Assembly: GCA_964489845.1 (NCBI GenBank)
Contig: CAZAZV010000003.1
Coordinates: forward strand, 1-51,307
Direction: 5' to 3'
From: GWA1-54-12 sp964489845
GTDB lineage: Bacteria > Patescibacteriota > Minisyncoccia > UBA6257 > GWB1-50-10
DNA length: 51,307 nt
Both the position numbers and the translations under genes were made by a program. The notes beneath the pieces are model-generated. The model was given only the letters and a program-made list of their open reading frames with translations, was not told the origin of the DNA and did no database searches. This document shows, piece after piece, positions 31,757 to 40,066 of the stretch (within the stretch, counting starts at the first letter, position 1; each line of letters starts with the position of its first letter).

Positions 31757-32640
31757 AATGCTTGACTTCGGTTCGTGGCGATGAAGTCTCGAATATGCTC
31801 CTGCAGGTCGCGTTTCGGAGTCCAGCCCAGTGCCCGCACTTTGCTTGTGTCTATATCCGAATCCATCCTATTCCCCGCCCGTGCCGGGAGCATCGTTACA
31901 GGGGCGCCGAACATTTGAGCCACTTCCAGTATCGAATGCTTGCCCTCCGAGCCGATGCCGAACCCATCTCCCACACCATCGTCGCCGACCAAGAGCAAGC
32001 CGGTGATGATGTCGTCAATGTGCGTGAAATTTCTCTTTTGCGTCCCCGGTGACACGACGGTCAGCGGTTTACCCTCACGATACAATTCTTTGAAAATGCC
32101 GATAACTGTCGCGTACGGTCCAGTTGTAATCTCGCCCGGCCCGTACACGTTATAGAAATACGCGATGGCGTGCGGGACACCAAACCACGAGCCGTAATTA
32201 TTTACCAGCTCCGAATTACTCGCCTTCGTCCAGGCGTACGGGCTCTGATTTCTGCCCAAACCCCCATCCCCGAATTTCGTACTCGAGCCGGCGTACACGA
32301 TTCGCGTGTTGCGCTTGCGGCAAAATTCCAAAACGGCGAATGTGCCCGCCTTATTCAAGTCCCAGACGAGCGGAACATCATCAAAGCTTTTTTCCACCCG
32401 CGAATATTCGCCAAGGTGGAAAACGATATCGGGTATTTCCGGAATCAGTCGCTCTATGTCTTTGGTGTGCCCCTCGCGATAGTCGGCTCCGGGAACATGA
32501 TTGTCTTTGGAGCCGGTGAAGTAATTGTCGAGTGAAATGACTCGGTCCCCACGGGCAACAAGTGCCCTCACTAGGTGTGAGCCGATGAAGCCGGCGCCCC
32601 CCGTTACTAAGACTGTCTTTGTTGTTCCCTTCTTATCCAT
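31753..32640 (-). CDS. NAD-dependent nucleotide-sugar epimerase
   Basis: This 295-residue extended SDR has LVTGGAGFIGSHLVRAL, SLDNYFTGSKDN, and the catalytic YAGSSTKFGD and SPYAWTKASNSELV. It is similar to UDP-glucose/UDP-GlcNAc 4-epimerase-like proteins but slightly short. The first codons overlap the dehydrogenase gene by 8 nt. The substrate is unknown. Confidence 0.88.
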   Translation of the reverse strand: MDKKGTTKTVLVTGGAGFIGSHLVRALVARGDRVISLDNYFTGSKDNHVPGADYREGHTKDIERLIPEIPDIVFHLGEYSRVEKSFDDVPLVWDLNKAGTFAVLEFCRKRNTRIVYAGSSTKFGDGGLGRNQSPYAWTKASNSELVNNYGSWFGVPHAIAYFYNVYGPGEITTGPYATVIGIFKELYREGKPLTVVSPGTQKRNFTHIDDIITGLLLVGDDGVGDGFGIGSEGKHSILEVAQMFGAPVTMLPARAGNRMDSDIDTSKVRALGWTPKRDLQEHIRDFIATNRSQAL

Positions 32641-33442
32641 GCGTCTCGCGCAGTTTTTCGTTCAATTCGTCTGCTTTCTTGTGCAGCTGCAAATCGACAC
32701 CGATGGAGTCGGCAAATTGTATGAATGCTTTCATGTCTTTCGGGAAACAGGCGCTGTTTTGAAGGCCGATACCGCCGTACCCGCGGTAGTCGTCGCACAA
32801 AACGTCGAGATGGCTTCCGCCGATGCGCGCATCGCGGCTCACCGCTTCACGGACGTTATCGTAATTCACGCCGAGCTTCTCGCACACGTCGTACATCTGA
32901 TTCGCGAAAATCACCCGCGTTGCAAGATACGTGTTGCCGAAAAATTTCACCATTTCCGCTTCCGTCGCATGGAGCACTTTCTCGTACGGGGCGCGAGGCA
33001 GAAGTTCGAAAAGTTCCTCCGCGCATTTCCGGTGTGCTTCGTCGACAATCCCCATAATCTGCCGTTCGGGATTCAGGAAATCGTTCACCGCCGTCTTCGC
33101 TCGCAAGAATTCCGGGCTGAAGAGAATAATTTTTTTCGGATGCCTCTTCTGAAATCGCTCCGTGGAACCGGGCGTGATCGTCGACTTTATGACCACCACT
33201 TTCCCGTCATCGATGTTTTCCAGGGTCTCCACAACCGCCGAGTCGTCGTAGCGGTTTTCCTCAAAATGAAACGGCGTCGGGACGGCGACGAAAATAATAT
33301 TCGCTTGGTTTACTTCTTCCGGGGAACCGAGTTCTTTGTATTTGTCGTAGACAAAAAGCCGGAAGCGCTCCGGATGGTTCTCGAACCACTCGCGGAGCGC
33401 GCCGCCGACGTATCCCACGCCGATAATGCCTATCTTAACCAT
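32633..33442 (-). CDS. Shortened UDP-glucose/GDP-mannose dehydrogenase-like protein
   Basis: This 269-residue protein has the NAD-binding start KIGIIGVGYVGGALREW, FVAVPTP, KSTITPGSTERF, SPEFLRAKTAV and the nucleophile cysteine in NSACFPKDMKAF. Full nucleotide-sugar dehydrogenases are about 430 residues; the C-terminal UDP-binding domain is missing and the reading frame ends cleanly before the next gene. It may act on a different substrate or need a partner; loss of function is also possible. It follows the TPR-like gene by 12 nt. Confidence 0.85.
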   Translation of the reverse strand: MVKIGIIGVGYVGGALREWFENHPERFRLFVYDKYKELGSPEEVNQANIIFVAVPTPFHFEENRYDDSAVVETLENIDDGKVVVIKSTITPGSTERFQKRHPKKIILFSPEFLRAKTAVNDFLNPERQIMGIVDEAHRKCAEELFELLPRAPYEKVLHATEAEMVKFFGNTYLATRVIFANQMYDVCEKLGVNYDNVREAVSRDARIGGSHLDVLCDDYRGYGGIGLQNSACFPKDMKAFIQFADSIGVDLQLHKKADELNEKLRETHG

Positions 33443-33454
33443 CGTTCCCCTACT

Positions 33455-34042
33455 CTACTTACTTTTTGCGATTGCATCAAGTATGCCTCGCACGCGCGTA
33501 TCATTCGGCCAGAGCACGATAATCCGTTTGCCGATTGCCTCAAGTTTTGCCGTATCCCTCGCCGTCCCGTACAAGTCAAATAATCCATAGAGCGCTTGCG
33601 GCAAGTTCGGACCGATAGCGAGCGCTTTCAGGTAGTAGCTCTCCGCTTTGTCGAAATAATCTTGTTTCTGAAACGCCCGCCACATCATGTCATATGTATT
33701 CGCGATTTGCACGAGCTGCACCACATCACTTTGGTCTATATTGCCCTCCGCAAAGCTCGCAAGCTTCTGCTGCACCGCTTCCGGTGCCTTGCCTGACGCC
33801 ACCGCGCCCTGGACGAGTTCCACAAAAAACTTCACTACCTCTTCTTGCCCGATCGGCGAGCGGTAGTTAAAGACCTTGTTAAACGCGCTTTCTATGCCAT
33901 CGACGGTTGTGAGCGACGGTAAGCTTTCCTGTGTCGCAATATAAAACTGTGCTCTCGTATACGGCAAATACGCTCCGAAATAGATGGAAAGGAGTGCGAG
34001 CGTGATGCCGATACCAATGGTTATATTCTTTATCATAATCAT
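33455..34042 (-). CDS. Membrane-anchored TPR-like protein
   Basis: This 195-residue protein has an N-terminal membrane segment at about 5-27 and then a helical extracytoplasmic part. One unit (QKQDYFDKAESYYLKALAIGPNLPQALYGLFDLYG) reads as a tetratricopeptide repeat, with a probable second unit after it. No enzyme motif is seen. Its start overlaps the O-antigen ligase-like gene by 4 nt, so it may be a partner of that enzyme, as small TPR proteins often are next to Wzy/WaaL-type genes. That partnership is inferred. Confidence 0.75.
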   Translation of the reverse strand: MIMIKNITIGIGITLALLSIYFGAYLPYTRAQFYIATQESLPSLTTVDGIESAFNKVFNYRSPIGQEEVVKFFVELVQGAVASGKAPEAVQQKLASFAEGNIDQSDVVQLVQIANTYDMMWRAFQKQDYFDKAESYYLKALAIGPNLPQALYGLFDLYGTARDTAKLEAIGKRIIVLWPNDTRVRGILDAIAKSK

Positions 34043-35334
34043 GTGGCCTTCAATCGAGGGTTAAGCGCGTACTCGCTCCAGGCAAGGAATGCCCACAGGG
34101 GGAGGTAGATAGACAAAACGTTAAAGAGGACGAGTCCCTGCACCACGTACGCCACGAGTGTCCCGAGAGCGAGTGCCCGCAGAGGCGTATGGCGCTCCCC
34201 TTCTCCCAGTGTGCGTTTTCCCCAAATCCGCCACAGGGCGAATGCAAGCGTTCCGAGGAACGCAAGTGTCCCGACTACTCCGGTCTCCGCGAGGTTATCG
34301 AAGACGATGCTGTGCGCCTCATCGAACCACGCACCGTAGTCGCCTGTCTGCACGTTGTAAAATGCGGGGTCATTGATGTGCTGGAAAAGATAGAGGTAGT
34401 TTCCGGGGCCCCAGCCGAAAATGGGGCGCTCTAGGAATCCTTTCCAGGCGATACGCCACGCGGCAAGACGGGTCCCGAATGTCTGTGCGGAAAGCGAGAT
34501 CTCGAAGATGCGTTTCGCGGGTGAGTGTTGGACGATTGCTGTGTTCTTAAGCGCGAAAAGTGCGCCGCCCAGAACGATGAGTGCGGCGAGTATCCCAAGT
34601 GCCGGCTTGCGCCATTTCTTACTCTGTACCGCCATATAAATGATCGCTCCGATAACACCGACAAACACACCAATATACGCTCCGCGCGTCCCCGTGAGGA
34701 TGAGAAATAGTCCAAAAAGAGCGACAAGGATGGCAAGTAAGAGCTTCTTCCGTATCGCGAGCACGGCGAAAAATGTGGCAAAAATCAGATATGCGGCGAC
34801 ATATGCCGAATTCCCCAGTGAGCCGCTAAACCGCTGACTCCAGCCTCCCGACCCGATAAGGCGCCCGATATTCAGGTTTGCGCCGACACCATAGAGAATC
34901 ATGAGCACCGCAGCCGCCACGAACGTGCCTGCGAGCAGTTTCCACTCTTTATCGCTCCGGAAGAGCGTCAGGAGAAGTACAAAAAATACATAGAGATGCA
35001 GAAGCTGCAACCCACCCTCGCCGCGCTCGAAGTTTGACCAGAACGAAAAATGCGGGTTGATGCCAACAAAGCCCGCAATCAGAAACGCAACCGTGAATGT
35101 CGTTAAGCCAATGAAAAGCGGCGACTTCACGATTTGCCTTAGGCGGTTCAGATATTCGCCCGCTCGTTTGTCGAACGCAAGGCCGAGGAGGAAAAAAACG
35201 AGGGCGAGCGCGCTCGCGGTTCTGAACCATGCATATTTTCCTACAATGAAGGGGAAAAGCGTCGACGTCGTGACAATAACAAGCGCGAAGGGAATTGTAT
35301 AAAGAAAAAGGCGGGATACTTTGAAGTAATCCAT
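34039..35334 (-). CDS. O-antigen ligase/polymerase family protein
   Basis: This 431-residue membrane protein has about eleven hydrophobic segments and a large extracytoplasmic loop holding the family pattern ERPIFGWGPGNYLYLFQ and FDEAHSIVFDNLAETGVVG. Such proteins polymerise or ligate lipid-linked glycans on the outer face. The ATG at 35334 (MDYFKVS) is preferred over one five codons upstream because a -10 box ends 6 nt before it. It is the first gene of the 21.5-kb leftward block. Confidence 0.9.
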   Translation of the reverse strand: MDYFKVSRLFLYTIPFALVIVTTSTLFPFIVGKYAWFRTASALALVFFLLGLAFDKRAGEYLNRLRQIVKSPLFIGLTTFTVAFLIAGFVGINPHFSFWSNFERGEGGLQLLHLYVFFVLLLTLFRSDKEWKLLAGTFVAAAVLMILYGVGANLNIGRLIGSGGWSQRFSGSLGNSAYVAAYLIFATFFAVLAIRKKLLLAILVALFGLFLILTGTRGAYIGVFVGVIGAIIYMAVQSKKWRKPALGILAALIVLGGALFALKNTAIVQHSPAKRIFEISLSAQTFGTRLAAWRIAWKGFLERPIFGWGPGNYLYLFQHINDPAFYNVQTGDYGAWFDEAHSIVFDNLAETGVVGTLAFLGTLAFALWRIWGKRTLGEGERHTPLRALALGTLVAYVVQGLVLFNVLSIYLPLWAFLAWSEYALNPRLKAT

Positions 35335-35340
35335 GCGCTC

Positions 35341-35369
35341 ATTATGCACCGACGTCGCTCAGTTTTCCA
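35341..35369 (-). promoter_or_regulatory. Promoter of the long glycan operon, leaderless layout
   Basis: On the minus strand TGGAAA (35364-35369) and CATAAT (35341-35346) are 17 nt apart, and the -10 ends 6 nt before the ATG at 35334. It is the only promoter-like site upstream of the block of overlapping genes running to 13880. Confidence 0.5.
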
Positions 35370-35378
35370 GTACCTCCC

Positions 35379-35409
35379 TTTGTCCGACGCCCGCTGGGCG
35401 TCGGACAAA
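35379..35409. repeat. Perfect palindrome, 14-bp arms, 3-nt loop
   Basis: TTTGTCCGACGCCC and GGGCGTCGGACAAA flank GCT. It lies between the S-layer terminator and the glycan promoter. It could be a second terminator but lacks a good T-run on either strand; it resembles the other short-loop palindromes of the window. Confidence 0.8.
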
Positions 35410-35424
35410 ATCACTTGCATTCTC

Positions 35425-35456
35425 AACCAAAAGAGCCCCGAAGGGCTCTCTTGGTT
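35425..35456 (-). terminator. Terminator of the giant secreted-protein gene
   Basis: On the minus strand AGAGCCC pairs with GGGCTCT around TTCG, followed by TTTTGG; outer bases AACCAA and TTGGTT also pair. It lies 30 nt after the stop at 35488. Confidence 0.88.
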
Positions 35457-35487
35457 CGATTTACGCTATCGAGAAACTCGCGTCAGA

Positions 35488-38400
35488 TTACAACGCACTG
35501 TTGATCGCAGTCGATGGCGTACCGTCGATCGGCAAGTTCTGAATGGTGTCGAGTGTCGTACCATTTCCGTTGCCGTCATAGCCCAAGCTGCTCTCATCAA
35601 CCTGATATTTCAGGTCTCCTAGTGAGCCGACACCGAATGCCGCCGTGTCACCGCTCTTCATTACTTGAGAGTTCTCAATCGCGATGTAGCGGAATGAACC
35701 ACCATCAACTGTGCGGTTCGCAGCCGTCGAGGTCGAGATGTTAAGGGTCACATACCCGCCTGACGTTGCTTGTACTCCATTGTCGATTTCAACACTGAAC
35801 CCTGAAGTTTGGTTCTGGCTGGCTGTCGTGTAGATCCCGAAGGTACTCGTCGTGTTTCCACTCTGAGTGAACTTGAAGCTTGTCGAGGTACCCAAGCGAA
35901 CTGACGCCGGACCGGGGTTGTAGATCTTGTAGACCGCCAACTGTGTTCCGGACGGGCAGCCGTTACCCGCAGAACCGCACGAGGCGGCAGCAGTCGGCGA
36001 AACCGCCGTAATCTGCACGTCCTGCGGCACTACGTATGTGTAACCGGACGCTGCTGGCGTACCGATGACCGTTGTCGTGGTAGCCGACGATGCACCCGTC
36101 GAGGACACGCTCGAAGTCGCTGCAATGTCGAACGAGAAGCTGTCACCCAAGACCGCGTTGCCTGCCGCTCCAACCGTCGCCTTGATGTACACACTCATTC
36201 CAGTCGTCGGAACGATGCTCTGGAATATGTTGTCGTTGGCGGTGAACTTCACAGTACAAACACCTGATGCACAGGAATTGAACTGCGGCTGCGTCGTTAC
36301 GAGCGAACCGCCCGCAGACGGGTCACCGTTGTAGAGCTGGAAGTTGGTCAGCGTAGTCGTTGCAAGCGTCCCATTAGCTGTCGAGCTCGCTGTGAGCTTC
36401 AACACTGTGATCTTCGCTCCTTCATACTGTGGCAGTATCTTGAAGGCGAATACGACGCTCGGCGTTGAACCGATCGTCACTATTTGGTTCACTGACGGCG
36501 ATGCGCCTGCACCGGAGAGCACTGACAAGGTCAGGTTGCCTGCGGCGACAAGTGTTTGCGCCTGTCCTGAACCCGCGTACGTCGGGGTTACCGTGTTACC
36601 GGTTACCGCACCGGATGCTGTGATGCCGCTCGAGGCGATGTTGAATTTGTTCGTCGAGCCCGTCGCCGCACCGGAGAGCACATCACTTGTCAGGATGAGG
36701 GTTACCGGTATCGAAGGGGTGACGACTATCGCCTGTGTCGGCGTGAATGTCACCGTGTCGTTCGTGCCCGGCGTGCCGCCAAGTGTGAGCGAGCTCTGCG
36801 AGTCGTTCGTGACGATGTATTCACTTGACTGCGGAATACCATCGCCATCCGCGTCGTTGTAGAGCTTGTAGTTGCCCAAGTCGGTGTTCACTGTCGAAGA
36901 ACCGTTGTGGGTGACCACGATCTTGGTGACTCTCGTGTTCTCACCTCCTGAACCAGCGTTCAAGGAGAAGCTCGCGAGCACATACCCGTTCGTGCCCGCA
37001 ACAACCGAGTTCGCCGCCGGTGTGGCCAGCGTGGTCACTGTGAGCGACGCCGCCGATACCGTCAGGTTGTAGCCGTTCTGCGCTGTGACACCCGGGTCAA
37101 CGAGGTCGCCGGTCACAAGCCGTTTCGCCTGGATGAGGTCAAACGACTTCACCTGGTAGGCGCTCGAGCTCGTAGCCGTCGATGGGATATCAGTCGACAC
37201 GCTAATCGTGTTGTCCTGACCCGCTGTCAAAATCGGGTAGCTCGAGAGTGTTACCGTCGTAGCGGCTGACGTGAAGGTCGAAGCCGCTGCGCTGTACACG
37301 ATACCACCGTTCACCCTGACATACACCGTACCGGTCAAGTTTGCGCTGCCGGTGCTCGATGCAATCTGGAAGCTCACCTGGCGAAGCTCATAGTTCTCAC
37401 CCGTCGGGTGGGCGATGAAGTCCGCAAGGTCCACACCCGTCGCGCCCGGGGCTACCGAGCCGCTCGGCGATGTGGCGCTTCTCGAGAAGGTCATCGTACC
37501 GCTGCCAATCGTCTGGATGTTGAATCCGTTGCCGATCGGGAAGCTCGAGTCATTCGTGCCCGCACCCGGAAGGAGCGAGACGCCGGTCGACACGCCGCGA
37601 AGGTCGATGTCGTAGTTGTTGTACACGACGAGATTAATCGTCTTCGTCGTGCCACCTACGATTTTCGCGAGCACGATCAGGTCTTTCGTCTGGCCCTTGC
37701 CGATGAGGTAGGGGTTGCTCGACAGGTTAAACGTGACGTACTGACCGCTCGGCTGGGCAACGGCAAGCACCGTGCCGTCCGTCGCTTCCAAGGTTACGTC
37801 CTTGTAGTCCGTGTCGTCCGCATTTCCGTAGTTGTAGAGCGTCAAGCCGTACAGCTTCGTGTCCTCATTGCTCGAGGTTTCCTGGATGCGGAAGCGCGTG
37901 ATTTCCTGCAAGTGCGCCGGGTCAACGTTCAGAGACGAAGAGCCGGTCGTTGTCAGGACATCCAATGTCGTTGAGGCAATCGAGCTGCCGCCGTTTACGA
38001 CGTTCATCGCCGTACCCGCAATCGGGAACGAGGCGCTCACGTTCGAAGCGGTGGAACTCACTGATTGCAAGGCGAGCGAGACGGTCCCGTTGTAGTTGCC
38101 ACTCAACAGGTTGACGCGGAATGTCAACTCAACCGACGTTCCCGCTTTGACGACCAAAGGAGTGGCGAACGGGATAACAATCGTGTTGTCGGCGTTGATT
38201 GAGGTGATGACGTTCCCATACCGATTCCCCTGCGCGTCGACGACATCAACACCGTTGATGTTGGTGTTCGCGACGAAGCCGCTCTTCGCGAGCGTGAGAG
38301 AATTGATTGAAACATCCTTCGAGCCCGCCGCAAAGATAACTTTCAAGACGGGGTTGAACGACGTTCCGCTACCGAGGACTTTCGCTCCCGGGTTGTCGGA

Positions 38401-38940
38401 CGCCACCTGCACCACGAGGTCTGTTCCCGAAGGAACTGATACAACTGGGCCGGTGGTCGTGCCGGTGGTCGTGCTGGTGGTCGTAGTTCCGCCTGTGGTA
38501 ACCGCAATCGCGCTGTACTTAGCCCGCGAAGACGGACCGAAGTAGCCGCCGTAGCTCCCGTAGCTGATGCCGTTCGCATCCTGCCACTTCTTCACTGCTG
38601 CCTGCGTGAGCGAGCCGTAGTACGTGCTCTCATTGCCCGGAGAGCCCGCGCCGCTCGACGCAATGGTGTAGCCCGCGCCGTTCAGGTACTGCTGCAGACA
38701 CTTCACGTCCGAACCGGACATTCCCGGATACAGATTTCTCGTGAAAGTGCACGCCGTGGTTCCCGTTGTGCTCGTGGTGGTAGAGGTCGAGCTCGATAAG
38801 AGCTGAACCAGAAGCGCCAAGAGCTGGTCCCGCGACATGCTCTGCAAGTCAGTGACCGATACTGCGTGCCCTACACCGCTCATGCCGATCATTGTCACGA
38901 GTGACAATGCGACAATGCTGATTTTCTGTAAGGTACTCAT
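35488..38940 (-). CDS. Giant secreted protein with peptidoglycan-binding domain (probable S-layer)
   Basis: This 1150-residue protein starts with a signal peptide (cleavage near GHA-VSV, about residue 27), then a Ser/Thr-rich linker. A peptidoglycan-binding domain follows at about 62-140 (NLYPGMSGSDVKCLQQYLNGAGY, with TQAAVKKWQ). The rest is long, Thr/Ser/Gly-rich and beta-rich, with at least six immunoglobulin-like units that repeat a pattern of the type aGt-vtLt-x-d (GTSVELTFRVNLLSG, GQTKDLIVLAKIVGG, GQDNTISVSTDIPS, SIPVTLILTSDVLSG). The C-terminus is in the same style, with no sortase or membrane anchor. Such proteins are frequent main surface proteins in Parcubacteria. No Shine-Dalgarno precedes the ATG; the leader is A-rich. 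Confidence 0.8.
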   Translation of the reverse strand: MSTLQKISIVALSLVTMIGMSGVGHAVSVTDLQSMSRDQLLALLVQLLSSSTSTTTSTTGTTACTFTRNLYPGMSGSDVKCLQQYLNGAGYTIASSGAGSPGNESTYYGSLTQAAVKKWQDANGISYGSYGGYFGPSSRAKYSAIAVTTGGTTTTSTTTGTTTGPVVSVPSGTDLVVQVASDNPGAKVLGSGTSFNPVLKVIFAAGSKDVSINSLTLAKSGFVANTNINGVDVVDAQGNRYGNVITSINADNTIVIPFATPLVVKAGTSVELTFRVNLLSGNYNGTVSLALQSVSSTASNVSASFPIAGTAMNVVNGGSSIASTTLDVLTTTGSSSLNVDPAHLQEITRFRIQETSSNEDTKLYGLTLYNYGNADDTDYKDVTLEATDGTVLAVAQPSGQYVTFNLSSNPYLIGKGQTKDLIVLAKIVGGTTKTINLVVYNNYDIDLRGVSTGVSLLPGAGTNDSSFPIGNGFNIQTIGSGTMTFSRSATSPSGSVAPGATGVDLADFIAHPTGENYELRQVSFQIASSTGSANLTGTVYVRVNGGIVYSAAASTFTSAATTVTLSSYPILTAGQDNTISVSTDIPSTATSSSAYQVKSFDLIQAKRLVTGDLVDPGVTAQNGYNLTVSAASLTVTTLATPAANSVVAGTNGYVLASFSLNAGSGGENTRVTKIVVTHNGSSTVNTDLGNYKLYNDADGDGIPQSSEYIVTNDSQSSLTLGGTPGTNDTVTFTPTQAIVVTPSIPVTLILTSDVLSGAATGSTNKFNIASSGITASGAVTGNTVTPTYAGSGQAQTLVAAGNLTLSVLSGAGASPSVNQIVTIGSTPSVVFAFKILPQYEGAKITVLKLTASSTANGTLATTTLTNFQLYNGDPSAGGSLVTTQPQFNSCASGVCTVKFTANDNIFQSIVPTTGMSVYIKATVGAAGNAVLGDSFSFDIAATSSVSSTGASSATTTTVIGTPAASGYTYVVPQDVQITAVSPTAAASCGSAGNGCPSGTQLAVYKIYNPGPASVRLGTSTSFKFTQSGNTTSTFGIYTTASQNQTSGFSVEIDNGVQATSGGYVTLNISTSTAANRTVDGGSFRYIAIENSQVMKSGDTAAFGVGSLGDLKYQVDESSLGYDGNGNGTTLDTIQNLPIDGTPSTAINSAL

Positions 38941-39112
38941 TTACTGTTAATTTTGTTTATCGACTTGTTTTTGTTTTGTTTCGACCAAGAAACAAATTTC
39001 TGCTTTTCAGTACGACCTTTTGCCAAACTGTTTATTTCCGGTTCTTCCCTGCTTCCTGCCGGGGGTGAGGCCCCGCACTGGACACGGAAGGTTCTGTATC
39101 AAATCAATGTAA

Positions 39113-39232
39113 TAAAAAACTCGCCGTTCTTGGGGCGAGGTGCGCGCAAAGCAAAGAAGCGGTAGATGGATTTCCCACAGCTTCCATTACCGGTTGCTTA
39201 TGCGTCGAGCTTAGCCTCACCCTAAGCCGTTC
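39113..39232 (-). ncRNA. Candidate structured small RNA or attenuated leader
   Basis: Between the promoter at 39238-39268 and a strong terminator (CTCGCC/GGCGAG then six T, 39114-39139) lies about 120 nt that folds well. It has a hairpin GCTTAG/CTAAGC around GGTGAGG, then GGTA-ATGGA paired with TCCAT-C-TACC. No reading frame of note is present and I do not recognise a known RNA family. It is either an independent RNA or the early-terminated leader of the S-layer gene 173 nt further on. The rest of the gene-free interval 38941-39112 holds a GC-rich stem (GGGG/CCCC near 39061-39076) and an A-rich stretch before the ATG. Confidence 0.5.
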
Positions 39233-39237
39233 TTACT

Positions 39238-39268
39238 TCTATACTACCTCCCTCATCCCACATGTCAA
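39238..39268 (-). promoter_or_regulatory. Promoter upstream of the candidate RNA and S-layer gene
   Basis: On the minus strand a perfect TTGACA (39263-39268) is followed by TAGTAT (39241-39246) at 16 nt, or TATAGA (39238-39243) at 19 nt. It lies just downstream of the membrane-protein stop at 39311. Confidence 0.65.
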
Positions 39269-39310
39269 TGAGGCAGGTTCATTAGGTATAACGACGCCGT
39301 TACCTCGCTG

Positions 39311-40066
39311 TTACATAAACGCGAGGGCGAGGAGCACCAGGAGCCCGAAGGCAAAAACGCTCATTTCCCGCAGGAGGAACGGGGTAACAGCGCGCCCGTC
39401 GCGCTCCCCCCGGAAACGGGAAATATCCCGCATAACGCTCAATATGAGCGCGGTGAGCGCCCCTCCCAAGACCGGTGAGAAGGGCAGCATATGTGCGAAG
39501 AAGAGCCCGGAAAGCCCCAAAAATACGAAAAGGAGCGTGTCGAGGAGGCGCTCCACCGCATCGTTGTTCTCCTCCCGCATCTCCCCTGCGAGAGCGACGA
39601 GGAAAAGCGTCGCCACCGCCGCCCAGACACCCAAAAACACGCTCTCCGCGAGCGTGAGGAGCGCTGAAGCGCCAAGAAAGAGGATAAGGGGATATCGTAA
39701 CGGCTGGAAGAACCGGCTTTTCCCCTCCCGTTCCTGCGCTGCGTCATGACGCGGCTGCGTCGAGTCGTGCAGAACCCAGAATACCGCGACGAATGCGAGT
39801 CCGAGCGGGAGCGCCGCGAGTACCCCTCCGTGCGTGAAGAGCACCGCCCCCGACACTGCCGTCGTCACAAATGAGATTCTCACGCGCTTCCGTTCCCTCC
39901 CCATGAGGAAGTAGAACAACGCGGAACACAGAAGGACGGCGATGAGCCATCCCTCCTCCGGGTAAAATGACAAAGAAACGAACGCTCCGGCGAGTACGAC
40001 GCTTCTATACAGTGAGCTCCACTCGCTTTGAGCGGCTATTAAATGAGACGCTAACGTTTTCGCCAT
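39311..40066 (-). CDS. Multi-spanning membrane protein of unknown function
   Basis: This 251-residue protein has about seven or eight hydrophobic segments (from SVVLAGAFVSLSF to FAFGLLVLLALAFM) with short charged loops, one of them (HDSTQPRHDAAQEREGK) at about 100-116. No family motif is recognised. The annotated ATG overlaps clpB by 62 nt, which is long; a later start cannot be excluded. It is probably co-transcribed with clpB. Confidence 0.7.
   Translation of the reverse strand: MAKTLASHLIAAQSEWSSLYRSVVLAGAFVSLSFYPEEGWLIAVLLCSALFYFLMGRERKRVRISFVTTAVSGAVLFTHGGVLAALPLGLAFVAVFWVLHDSTQPRHDAAQEREGKSRFFQPLRYPLILFLGASALLTLAESVFLGVWAAVATLFLVALAGEMREENNDAVERLLDTLLFVFLGLSGLFFAHMLPFSPVLGGALTALILSVMRDISRFRGERDGRAVTPFLLREMSVFAFGLLVLLALAFM

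Noticed and set aside
32525..33583. Open frame of 352 codons on the plus strand
   Set aside because: It is antisense to the dehydrogenase and its neighbours, with shadow composition and no motifs.
39020..39090. Resemblance to the core of signal recognition particle RNA (GGCAGGAAGCAGGG on the minus strand)
   Set aside because: Only the GGAAGCAG part is similar. The partner strand with GTCAGG is missing and the helix cannot be drawn.
39160..39232. Slight similarity to the c-di-GMP-I riboswitch (GACGCATAAGC)
   Set aside because: The conserved receptor and second stem of that riboswitch are not found, so the match is likely chance.
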